Source: Janthinobacterium sp. TND4EL3 (GTDB taxonomy: Bacteria; Pseudomonadota; Gammaproteobacteria; Burkholderiales; Burkholderiaceae_D). Taken from it: a DNA stretch of 64,000 nt. Each line of letters opens with the position of its first letter. The first letter of the stretch is position 1. The position numbers were made by a program, and so were the translations under genes. The stretch lies in assembly GCF_900156175.1 (NCBI RefSeq), contig NZ_FTMV01000002.1, positions 124,001 to 188,000 on the forward strand. Reading direction: 5' to 3'. Below, piece by piece: positions 1 through 7,596 of the stretch. Below the pieces are notes generated by a model that worked only from the letters and a program-made list of their open reading frames with translations, ran no database searches and had not been told where the DNA came from.

Positions 1-705
1 GCGTGGACTGAGCTGGGCGGCAAGTCCGCCAACATCGTGTGCGCCGATTGCCCGGACCTGGACAAGGCCGTGGCGGCCGCCGTCGGTTCCATCTTTTTCA
101 ACCAGGGCGAAAGCTGCAACGCGCCCTCGCGCCTGTTCGTGGAAGAATCGATCAAGGAAGAATTCATCGCCAAGGCACTGGCCATGCTGCCCCGCTTCCA
201 GCCGGGCGACCCGCTCGATGAAGCCACCGTCATGGGGGCCATCGTCGACGCCACGCAAATGCAAACGGTGATGGGCTATATCGCGACGGGCAAGAACGAA
301 GGCGCCCAGCTGCTGGGCGGCGGCGAGGCCGTGCGCGTAGATACGGGCGGCTACTACGTGCAGCCGACCATCTTCGGCGTGGATGCCGGCATGACGATCG
401 CGCGCGAAGAGATCTTCGGGCCCGTCTTGTCCGTGCTGGGCTTTACGGATATCGCCGAGGCGGTAAAGCAGGCCAATGCCACGCCCTACGGCTTGCAGGC
501 GGCCGTGTGGACCTCGGACATCAGCAAGGCCATCCAGACGTCGCGCGCCTTGCGCGCCGGCACCGTGCACGTCAATCAGTACGACGGCGACGACATTACC
601 GTGCCGTTCGGCGGCTACAAGCAGTCGGGCAACGGGCGCGACAAGTCGCTGCACGCGCTGGACAAGTACACGGAGCTGAAGACGACGTGGATACAGGTGG
701 GGTAG
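1..705 (+). CDS. Aldehyde dehydrogenase (PuuC-like), 3' part only
   Basis: C-terminal 234 residues of an NAD(P)-dependent aldehyde dehydrogenase, which oxidises an aldehyde to its acid through a thiohemiacetal on a catalytic Cys. The reading frame is open from base 1, so the gene begins upstream of the window. Visible are the ELGGKS motif with its general-base Glu near the left edge, the catalytic loop NQGESCNAPSR with Cys at bases 115-117, the EEIFGPV segment and the C-terminal FGGYKQSGNGRDKS. The layout resembles gamma-glutamyl-gamma-aminobutyraldehyde dehydrogenases (PuuC type) involved in polyamine breakdown. The residues around the Cys (SCNAPSR rather than the usual VCxAGxR) are somewhat unusual, but the nucleophile is kept. 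Family is sure, substrate is inference. Confidence 0.9.
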   Translation, partial: AWTELGGKSANIVCADCPDLDKAVAAAVGSIFFNQGESCNAPSRLFVEESIKEEFIAKALAMLPRFQPGDPLDEATVMGAIVDATQMQTVMGYIATGKNEGAQLLGGGEAVRVDTGGYYVQPTIFGVDAGMTIAREEIFGPVLSVLGFTDIAEAVKQANATPYGLQAAVWTSDISKAIQTSRALRAGTVHVNQYDGDDITVPFGGYKQSGNGRDKSLHALDKYTELKTTWIQVG

Positions 706-723
706 GGATTTGCGCCTGCGGTG

Positions 724-827
724 TTGTCGGATTACGGCCTGCGGCCTAATCCGACCTACCCGACCTACCCGACCTATAGCGTGGATGGTTTCGTAGGTCG
801 GCTTAGCGCGCAGCGCGTAAGCCGACT
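724..827. repeat. REP-like pair of palindromes, copy A
   Basis: Two hairpins lie between the aldehyde dehydrogenase and panB. The first has arms GTCGGATTA (726-734) and TAATCCGAC (747-755) with an inner GGCC/GGCC stem. The second has arms GTCGGCTTA (797-805) and TAAGCCGAC (818-826) with an inner GCGCG/CGCG stem. Between them the 9-mer CCGACCTAC is repeated in tandem about three times (751-776). The same arms recur after recA (18988-19087), so this is a dispersed intergenic repeat, probably of the REP/BIME kind. It sits where convergent transcripts end and could serve as a terminator or RNA-stabilising structure, which is inference. Confidence 0.8.
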
Positions 828-847
828 TGGACGTAAAACAAACTACA

Positions 848-1723
848 TCAGAAGCAGTGTTCCAGCGCCGGGAAGCTGCCGTCCTTGACGGCTTTCACGT
901 AGCCGGTGACGGCGTCGTCGATGCTGGCCGCGCCTTCCATGAAGTTGCGCACGAAGCGCGCCTTGCGGCCCGGGAAGACGCCCAGCATATCGTGCATGAC
1001 GAGGACCTGGCCCGAGCAGTCGGGACCGGCGCCGATGCCGATGGTGGGAATCGTCAGCATGTCGGTCACTTCCTTGCCCAGCTGCGACGGCATGGCTTCC
1101 ATCAGTACGATGGCGGCGCCCGCGTTTTGCAGCGCCAGCGCGTCGTTTTTCAGTTCGGCGGCGCTTTCCGTGCTCTTGCCCTGGACCTTATAGCCACCCA
1201 GTTGGTGCACCGATTGCGGCGTCAAGCCGATGTGGGCGCAGATGGGGATGCCGCGCTCGGTGAGGAAACGCACCGTCTCGGCCAGCCAGGCACCGCCTTC
1301 GATCTTGACCATGTGCGCGCCCGCCTGCATCAGGATGACGGCGTTGGCATAGGCTGTTTCAGGCGTGCCATACGCGCCGAACGGCAGGTCGGACATGATC
1401 ATGGCCGACTTGCTGCCGCGCGCCACGGACGCCGTGTGGTAAGCCAGTTCGGCCACGGTGACGGGCAGGGTGGAGTTGTGGCCATTGCAGACCATGCCGA
1501 GCGAATCGCCGATCAGCAGGATCTCCACGCCGCAGCGGTCCATCAGCGACGCGAAGCTGGCGTCATAGCAGGTCAGCATGGTGATCTTTTCGCCGGCGGC
1601 GCGCAACGTGGCCAGGGTATGGATGGTCACGGCCTTGTTGGCGACAGGCTTGGATGGCGCCGGCGCCGGTGTGGCGGCCTTGTCTTTTGCGGCCAGATCT
1701 GTTCCTTGCAAATAAGCGGACAT
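848..1723 (-). CDS. panB: 3-methyl-2-oxobutanoate hydroxymethyltransferase
   Basis: Cytosolic enzyme of pantothenate (coenzyme A) synthesis that transfers a hydroxymethyl group from methylene-tetrahydrofolate to alpha-ketoisovalerate, giving ketopantoate. The 291-residue protein carries the family blocks [23 protein letters not shown] (metal ligand Asp) and the GGYKVQGK loop. The first 30 residues or so are an Ala/Pro/Lys-rich extension not needed for the TIM barrel, so a later start cannot be excluded, although no better start is obvious. It is the last gene of a leftward run hda-HAD-pcnB-folK-panB. Folate-dependent PanB next to folK is a typical betaproteobacterial arrangement. The gap of 108 bases before it may hold its own promoter. 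Confidence 0.95.
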   Translation of the reverse strand: MSAYLQGTDLAAKDKAATPAPAPSKPVANKAVTIHTLATLRAAGEKITMLTCYDASFASLMDRCGVEILLIGDSLGMVCNGHNSTLPVTVAELAYHTASVARGSKSAMIMSDLPFGAYGTPETAYANAVILMQAGAHMVKIEGGAWLAETVRFLTERGIPICAHIGLTPQSVHQLGGYKVQGKSTESAAELKNDALALQNAGAAIVLMEAMPSQLGKEVTDMLTIPTIGIGAGPDCSGQVLVMHDMLGVFPGRKARFVRNFMEGAASIDDAVTGYVKAVKDGSFPALEHCF

Positions 1724-1831
1724 AGGTATTCTCTAGAGTGAAAGGGGGGTGATGCTATTGCGACGCCGCTAGTGTAGTACTTTATATGGCGGCGTGCAGG
1801 GGCGGCATTGTAGAGCAATGCCGCGCGGCGC

Positions 1832-2308
1832 TCAGAGTTGGCTGATGGCCTGGTCGGCCACGCCCGCCAGGTAGTCCTGCGCCGGCCCGAGTCCGGGCAC
1901 GGCGATGGCCGGGGCAAGGTCCAGCAGCGGCACCAGCACGAAGGCGCGCTCGGTGATACGGGGATGGGGCACCGTCAGGGTGGCGCTGGCGATCTGTGCA
2001 TCGCCGTACAGCAGCAAATCCAGGTCCAGGGTACGCGGGGCGTTGCGGTAGGGCCGTTCGCGCCCGTGCGCCGCCTCGATGGCGTGCAGGGCCAGCAGCA
2101 ATTCCTCCGCCGGCAGGGTGGTGCTGATGCGCGCCACGGCGTTGACGTAGTCGTCGCCGCTGGAATCGATGGGCGCCGTGCGGTAGCTGGCCGAGGCGTC
2201 CAGCAAGCTGGCGCCGGGCAGGCGCGCCAGGCGCGCGATCGCATCCTGCACGTTGGCGCGCGCGTCGCCCAGGTTCGCCCCGATGCCGATGTAAGCGATC
2301 ACTGACAT
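1832..2308 (-). CDS. folK: HPPK, 2-amino-4-hydroxy-6-hydroxymethyldihydropteridine diphosphokinase
   Basis: Transfers pyrophosphate from ATP to hydroxymethyl-dihydropterin, the step before dihydropteroate synthase in folate synthesis. 158 residues, the usual length. It starts with AYIGIGANLGD and contains the HPPK signature APRTLDLDLLLYGD, whose Asp residues bind the two magnesium ions. The start ATG shares one base with the pcnB stop (TAATG), so translation is probably coupled to pcnB. No unusual features. Confidence 0.96.
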   Translation of the reverse strand: MSVIAYIGIGANLGDARANVQDAIARLARLPGASLLDASASYRTAPIDSSGDDYVNAVARISTTLPAEELLLALHAIEAAHGRERPYRNAPRTLDLDLLLYGDAQIASATLTVPHPRITERAFVLVPLLDLAPAIAVPGLGPAQDYLAGVADQAISQL

Positions 2309-3678
2309 TATTCTCCGCTGGTGCTGCCGGTGGTGGTGCCGCCACCCGTCTTGCTGCGCGTGCTGCGGCGCGGCGGACGCTTCTTCTTGACGGCGCCCGG
2401 CGCGGCATTGGCGCTGACGAGCAGCGCTTCGCGCGTTTCCTCGTCGCCTTCATAGAATGCCGTCCACCATTCGCCGATGTCCGCGTCGATCTCGCCCGAG
2501 GCGCAGCGCAGCAGCAGGAAGTCGTAGCCGGCGCGGAAGCGCAGGTGTTCGAGCAATTTGTACGGCGCCTTGCCGACCCGGCGCTCGAAGCGGGGCTGCA
2601 TCGACCAGATGTCGCGCATGTCGGAACCGATCTTGCGCTGCAGGGCCAGTTTTTCCGTCTGCGAGTCGAGCACGTCGTCGGCCGCCAGGTGCAGCGCGGG
2701 GATGGTCGATTCGCCGGCGGCGCGGTAGGCCGTCCATTTTTCCAGTACCTGGTGCCACAGCAGCGAGGCAAACAGGAAGCCCGGCGAGACGGTCTTGCCG
2801 GCGGCGATGCGCTGATCCGTGGCGTCCAGCGCCAGGGTGACGAATTTCGCGCCCAGCGGCTGTTCCAGCACCACGTCGAGCAGCGGCAGCAGGCCGTGAT
2901 GCAAGCCTTCCTTGCGCAGCTGCTGCAGGCAGGCCAGCGCGTGGCCGCTCATCAGCAGTTTGAGCATTTCGTCGAACACGCGCGGCGCCGGGACGTTGTT
3001 GATCAGCGGCGCCATGACGGGAATCGGCGCGGCCGTATGCGGCTCGATGGTGAATTTCAGCTTGGCGGCGAAGCGCACCACGCGCAGCATGCGCACGGGG
3101 TCTTCGCGGTAGCGCTCTTCCGGCTTGCCGATCATGCGCAAGGTCTTGGCGCGGATGTCTTCCACGCCGCCGTGGTAATCGAGCACTTCCTGCGTGGCCG
3201 GGTTGTAGTACATGGCGTTGATGGTGAAGTCGCGGCGCAGCGCGTCTTCGTGCTGCAGGCCGAAGGTGTTGTCGCGCAGGACGCGGCCATGTTCATCCTT
3301 GGGCGCCGAGTCGGCGCCTGCGCCGCGGAAGGTCGTCACTTCCAGCAAATCCTGGCCGAACATCACGTGCACGATCTGGAAGCGCTTGCCGATGATGAAG
3401 GCGCGGCGGAACAAGCGCTTGACCTGTTCCGGCGTGGCGTTGGTGGCGATGTCGAAGTCCTTGGGTTTGACGCCCAGCAGCAGGTCGCGCACGGCGCCGC
3501 CGACGACAAAGGCCTCGAAGCCCGCTTCCTGCAGGCTGCTGGTGACGCGGATGGCATTCGACGACACCAGTTTCGGGTCGATTCCGTGTTGCGCAGGACC
3601 GAGCACGATGGGTGCCGTGGTGTCGCGCGCTGCCTCTTTTTTAACGCCGAGGATCTTGCGGATGAATTTTTTAATCAT
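2308..3678 (-). CDS. pcnB: Poly(A) polymerase I
   Basis: Adds poly(A) tails to RNA 3' ends and so marks transcripts for decay. 456 residues. The nucleotidyltransferase head has GGAVRDLLLG (about residues 60-69) and the metal-binding pair in KDFDIAT (Asp74, Asp76), followed by the RNA-binding and arm domains. It is a poly(A) polymerase and not a tRNA CCA-adding enzyme, judging from the basic N-terminal extension and the family-typical RREDPVRMLR-like segment. The C-terminus is a low-complexity Lys/Arg then Gly/Thr/Ser tail, common in beta- and gammaproteobacterial PcnB. It overlaps the HAD gene upstream by 8 bases and touches folK downstream. Confidence 0.94.
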   Translation of the reverse strand: MIKKFIRKILGVKKEAARDTTAPIVLGPAQHGIDPKLVSSNAIRVTSSLQEAGFEAFVVGGAVRDLLLGVKPKDFDIATNATPEQVKRLFRRAFIIGKRFQIVHVMFGQDLLEVTTFRGAGADSAPKDEHGRVLRDNTFGLQHEDALRRDFTINAMYYNPATQEVLDYHGGVEDIRAKTLRMIGKPEERYREDPVRMLRVVRFAAKLKFTIEPHTAAPIPVMAPLINNVPAPRVFDEMLKLLMSGHALACLQQLRKEGLHHGLLPLLDVVLEQPLGAKFVTLALDATDQRIAAGKTVSPGFLFASLLWHQVLEKWTAYRAAGESTIPALHLAADDVLDSQTEKLALQRKIGSDMRDIWSMQPRFERRVGKAPYKLLEHLRFRAGYDFLLLRCASGEIDADIGEWWTAFYEGDEETREALLVSANAAPGAVKKKRPPRRSTRSKTGGGTTTGSTSGE

Positions 3679-4345
3679 TGAATAAGTGGAGTGATGGCCA
3701 GCCGTGGAGGGATGCGTGTGCTGTCAACGCGGCATTGGGATTGGTCGCGACGGGGTGGGTCACGACCGACAGCAGGGGAATGTCGTTGTGCGAATCGCTG
3801 TAAAAATAGCTGCGCTCGAACTGCCCCAGTTCCTTGCCCATCTTTTCCAGCCAGGCGTGGGTGTGGGTCAGCTTGCCCGCGCCCAGGGTCGGCGTGCCCA
3901 GCAGCTTGCCCGTGACATTGCCTTGCTCGTCATATTCGGGCATGGCGGCCAGCAGGTGCTCGACGCCCAGTGCATCGGCGATGGGTTTGGTGATGAAATG
4001 GTTGGTGGCCGTGACGATGGCCAGCAGGTCGCCCGCGTCCTGGTGCTGTTTCAGCAGGGCCACGACTTCCGGGCGGATGGCCGGCAAGACCACTTCGGCC
4101 ATGAATTGCCGGTGCAGCGCTTCGAGGCGTTCGCGCGGGAATTGCGCCAGGGTGCCGAGCGAGAATTCCAGGTATTCCACCGGATCGAGCGTGCCGGCCT
4201 GGTATTGCGCGAAAAATTCGTCATTGCGGCGGGTGAATTCGGCGGCGTCCACGGCACCGATGCGTACCAGGAATTCGCCCCACTCGTGATCCGAGTCGAT
4301 GGGCAGCAGGGTGTGGTCGAGGTCAAACAGGGCCAGATTCATCAT
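3671..4345 (-). CDS. HAD-IB family phosphatase (SerB-like)
   Basis: A 224-residue haloacid-dehalogenase-superfamily hydrolase. Motif I is FDLDHTLL (nucleophile Asp8, acid/base Asp10), motif II lies in AIVTATN and motif IV is DSHNDIPLL, which binds magnesium. The size and the alpha-helical cap between motifs I and II match the HAD-IB group (phosphoserine phosphatase relatives often annotated as histidinol-phosphatase-like). In Burkholderiales this gene regularly lies between hda and pcnB. The substrate cannot be read from the sequence. Its start overlaps the hda stop by 4 bases (ATGA). Confidence 0.85.
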   Translation of the reverse strand: MMNLALFDLDHTLLPIDSDHEWGEFLVRIGAVDAAEFTRRNDEFFAQYQAGTLDPVEYLEFSLGTLAQFPRERLEALHRQFMAEVVLPAIRPEVVALLKQHQDAGDLLAIVTATNHFITKPIADALGVEHLLAAMPEYDEQGNVTGKLLGTPTLGAGKLTHTHAWLEKMGKELGQFERSYFYSDSHNDIPLLSVVTHPVATNPNAALTAHASLHGWPSLHLFND

Positions 4346-5010
4346 TCTTTCGCTTCCGCCTGCAGCAACTCGCGCAACAATGGCAAGGTGATCGGGCGTT
4401 GGGTTTCAAGGGAGTAGAGGTCGAGGGAGTCCAGCATCGTCGACAGCGAACGCATGTCGCGCCGGAAATGGGACAGCAGATAGGGTAACACGCCGGGCGA
4501 CAAGGTCAAGCCGCGGGTGGTGGCCGCCTGGGTCAGGGCGGCGATTTTTTCATCGTCCGTCAAGCCGTGGATCTGGTAGATCAGGCCCCAGCCCATGCGC
4601 GTGCGCAAGTCTTCGCGCACGGGCAGCACGGCGGGCGGCACGGCGCCGCTGCACACCATGAACGCCTTGTTGGCGCGGATTTCATTGAACAGGGCAAAGG
4701 CGTCGATCTGCGCCAGCGGCGACAGCTTTTCGCAGTCGTCGAGCAGGTACAGGTCGACGTCGGGCGAATACACGAATTCGGACTCGATCGAGAATGGCGA
4801 AATGTAGCGCGCGCGCTCGGTGCTGGCCAGGGCCTTGAGCAGGTGGCTCTTGCCGGCGGCCAGTTCGCCCCACAGGTAGGCAAAATGTTCGCGCGACGTG
4901 CGCGCGGCGAACTGGCGCATCAGCTGCGCCACTTCGGCATTCTGTCCCACCTCGAAGGTATCGAGGCTGTGCGCCTGGTCTGTGCCTAAATCGAGCACCA
5001 GTTGTTTCAT
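4342..5010 (-). CDS. hda: DnaA regulatory inactivator Hda
   Basis: A DnaA-like AAA+ protein that, with the DNA-loaded beta clamp, stimulates ATP hydrolysis by DnaA and prevents re-initiation. 222 residues. The N-terminus KQLVLDLG matches the clamp-binding QLxLxL motif. The P-loop is GELAAGKSH (about residues 48-56), Walker B is LYLLDDCEKL, and there is no DnaA domain IV DNA-binding region. It is the first gene of a leftward overlapping operon with a HAD phosphatase, pcnB and folK. Confidence 0.93.
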   Translation of the reverse strand: MKQLVLDLGTDQAHSLDTFEVGQNAEVAQLMRQFAARTSREHFAYLWGELAAGKSHLLKALASTERARYISPFSIESEFVYSPDVDLYLLDDCEKLSPLAQIDAFALFNEIRANKAFMVCSGAVPPAVLPVREDLRTRMGWGLIYQIHGLTDDEKIAALTQAATTRGLTLSPGVLPYLLSHFRRDMRSLSTMLDSLDLYSLETQRPITLPLLRELLQAEAKE

Positions 5011-5086
5011 GGCGTACGCCTTGTCCTGTTTTTCATTACTGCATGTGCATCGTGGTATTGCTAGGTTGATATGATATCCGCTTTTA

Positions 5087-6169
5087 CTAGGTATTATAGA
5101 AGCTGCTGGAGAGGTAGTGGCGTCTTAGATGCTTAAAAGCGACCATCAGGACGGCAGAAGCGGGTAAGGCGAGCAAAACGCCGACGAAACCGAACAGTTG
5201 TCCGAACGCCAGCAAGGCGAAGATCACGGCCAGCGGGTTCAGGCCGATGCGCTCGCCCACCAGGCGCGGCGTGAGGAAAAAGCCTTCGATGACCTGGCCG
5301 CAGCCGTAAATGACGGCCACGGCGATGACGCCGCTCCAGTCGGCAAACTGCAGCAGGGCGGCGATCAGCGCCAGCATCAGGCCCAGGCCGAAGCCCAGGT
5401 AGGGGATGAACACCAGCAAGCCCGTAATGATGCCCACAGGCAATGCGACCTCAAAACCGGCGATGGCCAGGGCCACCGAGTAATAGGTCGCCAGCACCAG
5501 CATGACGAGCAACTGGCCGCGCAGGTATTGCGCCAGCAGGGTATCGACTTCCTGCGCCATGCCCACCGTGCGGCCGACCCAGCGGCGCGGCACGGCGCCG
5601 GCGATGCGCGCCAGCATCGGATGCCAGTCCAGCAACAGGTAGAACAGCACCACGGGAATCAAGACCACGGTGGCCAGCCAGCCCAGCACGGCCGTGCCGC
5701 CAATGCGGGCCGAGGCCAGCACGGTGCTCCAGATTTCATCGCCACTGGTGGCCATCTGCTGGCTCAGCATGCGCTTGATGCCCGTGCCGTCCAGGCGCAC
5801 GCGGATGCCCAGGTCGCGCAGTTTCGGCGCGAGGAAGTCGTTCGCCTTGCTCAGGAATTGGGGGATTTGCGCCTGCAGCAGGGGGATTTCCTTCTGCAGC
5901 ACGGGAACGACGATCAGCACCAGCGCCGTAATGGCGAGGAAAAACAACACCACGACGACCAGCACGGCCAGCGGACGGGGCACGTAAAAGCGCTTGTAGT
6001 GCAGGCGCTGCAAGCGGTCCACGCCCGGATTGAGCACGTAGGCGAGGATGGCGGCGGCCAGGAAGGGCGTCAGGATGGGGCCCAGGCTGACGAGCAGCAG
6101 CAAAAATGCCAGCCAGACCGCGATCCAAAATGCTGTTTGCTTCTGTTCGGCGGTGATGGCGAATGGCAT
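5087..6169 (-). CDS. AI-2E/PerM family membrane transporter
   Basis: 360-residue integral membrane protein of the AI-2E transporter (PerM/YdgG/TqsA) superfamily. There are about seven or eight hydrophobic helices: a pair at the N-terminus (residues 13-45), one near 68-90, a central pair around 155-180 and a C-terminal bundle from about 215. A long soluble loop (about 90-150) with no strong charge bias lies in between. The segment PYLGFGLGL and the final GFVGVLLALPASAVL are typical of the family. Members export small signals, ions or act as Na/H antiporters, so the substrate is unknown. In betaproteobacteria the gene is classically next to and divergent from purM, as here. Confidence 0.88.
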   Translation of the reverse strand: MPFAITAEQKQTAFWIAVWLAFLLLLVSLGPILTPFLAAAILAYVLNPGVDRLQRLHYKRFYVPRPLAVLVVVVLFFLAITALVLIVVPVLQKEIPLLQAQIPQFLSKANDFLAPKLRDLGIRVRLDGTGIKRMLSQQMATSGDEIWSTVLASARIGGTAVLGWLATVVLIPVVLFYLLLDWHPMLARIAGAVPRRWVGRTVGMAQEVDTLLAQYLRGQLLVMLVLATYYSVALAIAGFEVALPVGIITGLLVFIPYLGFGLGLMLALIAALLQFADWSGVIAVAVIYGCGQVIEGFFLTPRLVGERIGLNPLAVIFALLAFGQLFGFVGVLLALPASAVLMVAFKHLRRHYLSSSFYNT

Positions 6170-6229
6170 GGGGTTTGAGCTTGTGCGTTAAAAAAAGGCA
6201 GTAAATTACGAAATGGCGGGGCAGTTTGA

Positions 6230-6318
6230 TAAAATAGCGTCTTGATCGACCGAATTCACCCGCTGGCGTCCTGCCGCATGATGTTGAAAAACATGCTTGC
6301 GCGCGCGTGCCAGCGGGT
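6230..6318 (+). promoter_or_regulatory. purM promoter element and structured 5' leader
   Basis: A -10 like TAAAAT (6230-6235) is followed by AGCG; no convincing -35 is seen. If it is used, transcripts would start near 6242 and carry a leader of about 115 bases before the purM ATG at 6358. Within it a perfect 10-base inverted repeat, ACCCGCTGGC (6258-6267) with GCCAGCGGGT (6309-6318), can enclose a small hairpin ATGTT-GAAA-AACAT (6281-6294). The long structured leader suggests post-transcriptional control; this is inference and no known riboswitch was recognised. Confidence 0.45.
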
Positions 6319-6357
6319 ATCCGCCTTCTATTTTACCGCCTCCGCTGCCACCACACC

Positions 6358-7401
6358 ATGAACCAGACTTCTAATGTTTCCCTTTCCTACCGTGACGCTG
6401 GCGTCGATATCGACGCAGGCGACGCTTTAGTCGAAGCAATCAAGCCGTTTGCCAAGCGCACCCTGCGCGAAGGCGTGATGGGCGGCCTGGGCGGTTTTGG
6501 CGCCATGTTTGAAATCAGCAAGAAGTACAAGGAGCCGGTGCTGGTCTCGGGTACCGACGGCGTCGGCACGAAATTGCGCCTGGCGTTCGAACTGAACCGC
6601 CATGACACGGTCGGCATCGACCTGGTCGCCATGAGCGTCAACGACATCCTGGTGCAAGGCGCCGAACCGCTGTTCTTCCTCGACTACTTCGCTTGCGGCA
6701 AGCTGGACGTGGCCATCGCCACCGACGTCATCAAGGGCATCGCCCAGGGTTGCGAACAAGCGGGCTGCGCGCTGATCGGCGGCGAAACGGCGGAAATGCC
6801 GAGCATGTACCCGGCCGGCGAATACGACCTGGCAGGTTTTGCCGTCGGCGCCGTGGAAAAATCGAAAATCATCGACGGCACCAAGATCGCCCCGGGCGAC
6901 GTGGTGCTGGGCCTGGCCTCGTCGGGCGTGCACTCGAACGGTTATTCGCTGGTGCGCAAGATCATCGAAGTGGCGAAGCCGGACCTGGAAGGCGATTTCC
7001 ACGGCCGTAAGCTGGCTGACGTGCTGATGCAGCCGACGCGCATCTACGTCAAGCCGCTGCTGGCGCTGATGGACGCCATGGAAGTGAAGGGCATGGTGCA
7101 CATCACCGGCGGCGGCCTGGTGGAAAACATCCCGCGCGTGCTGCAGCCCGGCCTGGTCGCCGAGCTCGATTCGAAGGCATGGACCATGCCGCCGCTGTTC
7201 ACGTGGCTGCAACAGCACGGCGGCGTGGCTGACGCCGAGATGCACCGCGTCTTCAACTGCGGCATCGGCATGACCGTCATCGTCTCGCAGGAAAACGCGG
7301 ACGCCGCCATTGCCCAGCTGCAAGCGGCCGGCGAAACCGTCTCGCGCATCGGCACCATCCGCGCCCGTAACGGCGACGAGCACCAGACCATTGTGATCTA
7401 A
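6358..7401 (+). CDS. purM: Phosphoribosylformylglycinamidine cyclo-ligase (AIR synthase)
   Basis: ATP-dependent closure of FGAM to aminoimidazole ribotide, step 5 of purine synthesis. 347 residues from the ATG at 6358, which gives [19 protein letters not shown], the expected N-terminus of the family. An upstream in-frame ATG at 6307 would add 17 residues inside the leader hairpin and is unlikely. Key blocks are [10 protein letters not shown], the ATP-binding GGETAEMP and the central [11 protein letters not shown]. The gene stands alone and is followed by a strong terminator. It is divergent from the AI-2E transporter gene. Confidence 0.96.
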   Translation: MNQTSNVSLSYRDAGVDIDAGDALVEAIKPFAKRTLREGVMGGLGGFGAMFEISKKYKEPVLVSGTDGVGTKLRLAFELNRHDTVGIDLVAMSVNDILVQGAEPLFFLDYFACGKLDVAIATDVIKGIAQGCEQAGCALIGGETAEMPSMYPAGEYDLAGFAVGAVEKSKIIDGTKIAPGDVVLGLASSGVHSNGYSLVRKIIEVAKPDLEGDFHGRKLADVLMQPTRIYVKPLLALMDAMEVKGMVHITGGGLVENIPRVLQPGLVAELDSKAWTMPPLFTWLQQHGGVADAEMHRVFNCGIGMTVIVSQENADAAIAQLQAAGETVSRIGTIRARNGDEHQTIVI

Positions 7402-7420
7402 CAGCATCACAATGGTTGTT

Positions 7421-7458
7421 AAAAGCGGCGAATGCGAATGCATCGCCGCTTTTTTTTG
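7421..7458 (+). terminator. Rho-independent terminator of purM
   Basis: Stem GCGGCGA (7425-7431) with TCGCCGC (7443-7449), an inner TGC/GCA pair, and flanking A and T tracts ending in eight T residues. Confidence 0.9.
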
Positions 7459-7596
7459 CTCTTCTGCTTGACCCAAGCATCTTGAGGTATTACTTGCTTA
7501 TTAAGTAAATCTGAAGTTTAAGGAATTCGACACCGGCGTAACAATGCGCCGCCTGTTTTTCTTGTGCCTTCTTTAGGTAGGTAACTTCAGAAAAAT

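Noticed and set aside
100..135. Possible loss of the catalytic Cys in the aldehyde dehydrogenase
   Set aside because: Surrounding residues are unusual (SCNAPSR) but the Cys itself is present, so activity is expected.
751..776. Three tandem CCGACCTAC units as a possible CRISPR or satellite
   Set aside because: Units are too short, without spacers, and belong to the REP-like element; treated as local slippage.
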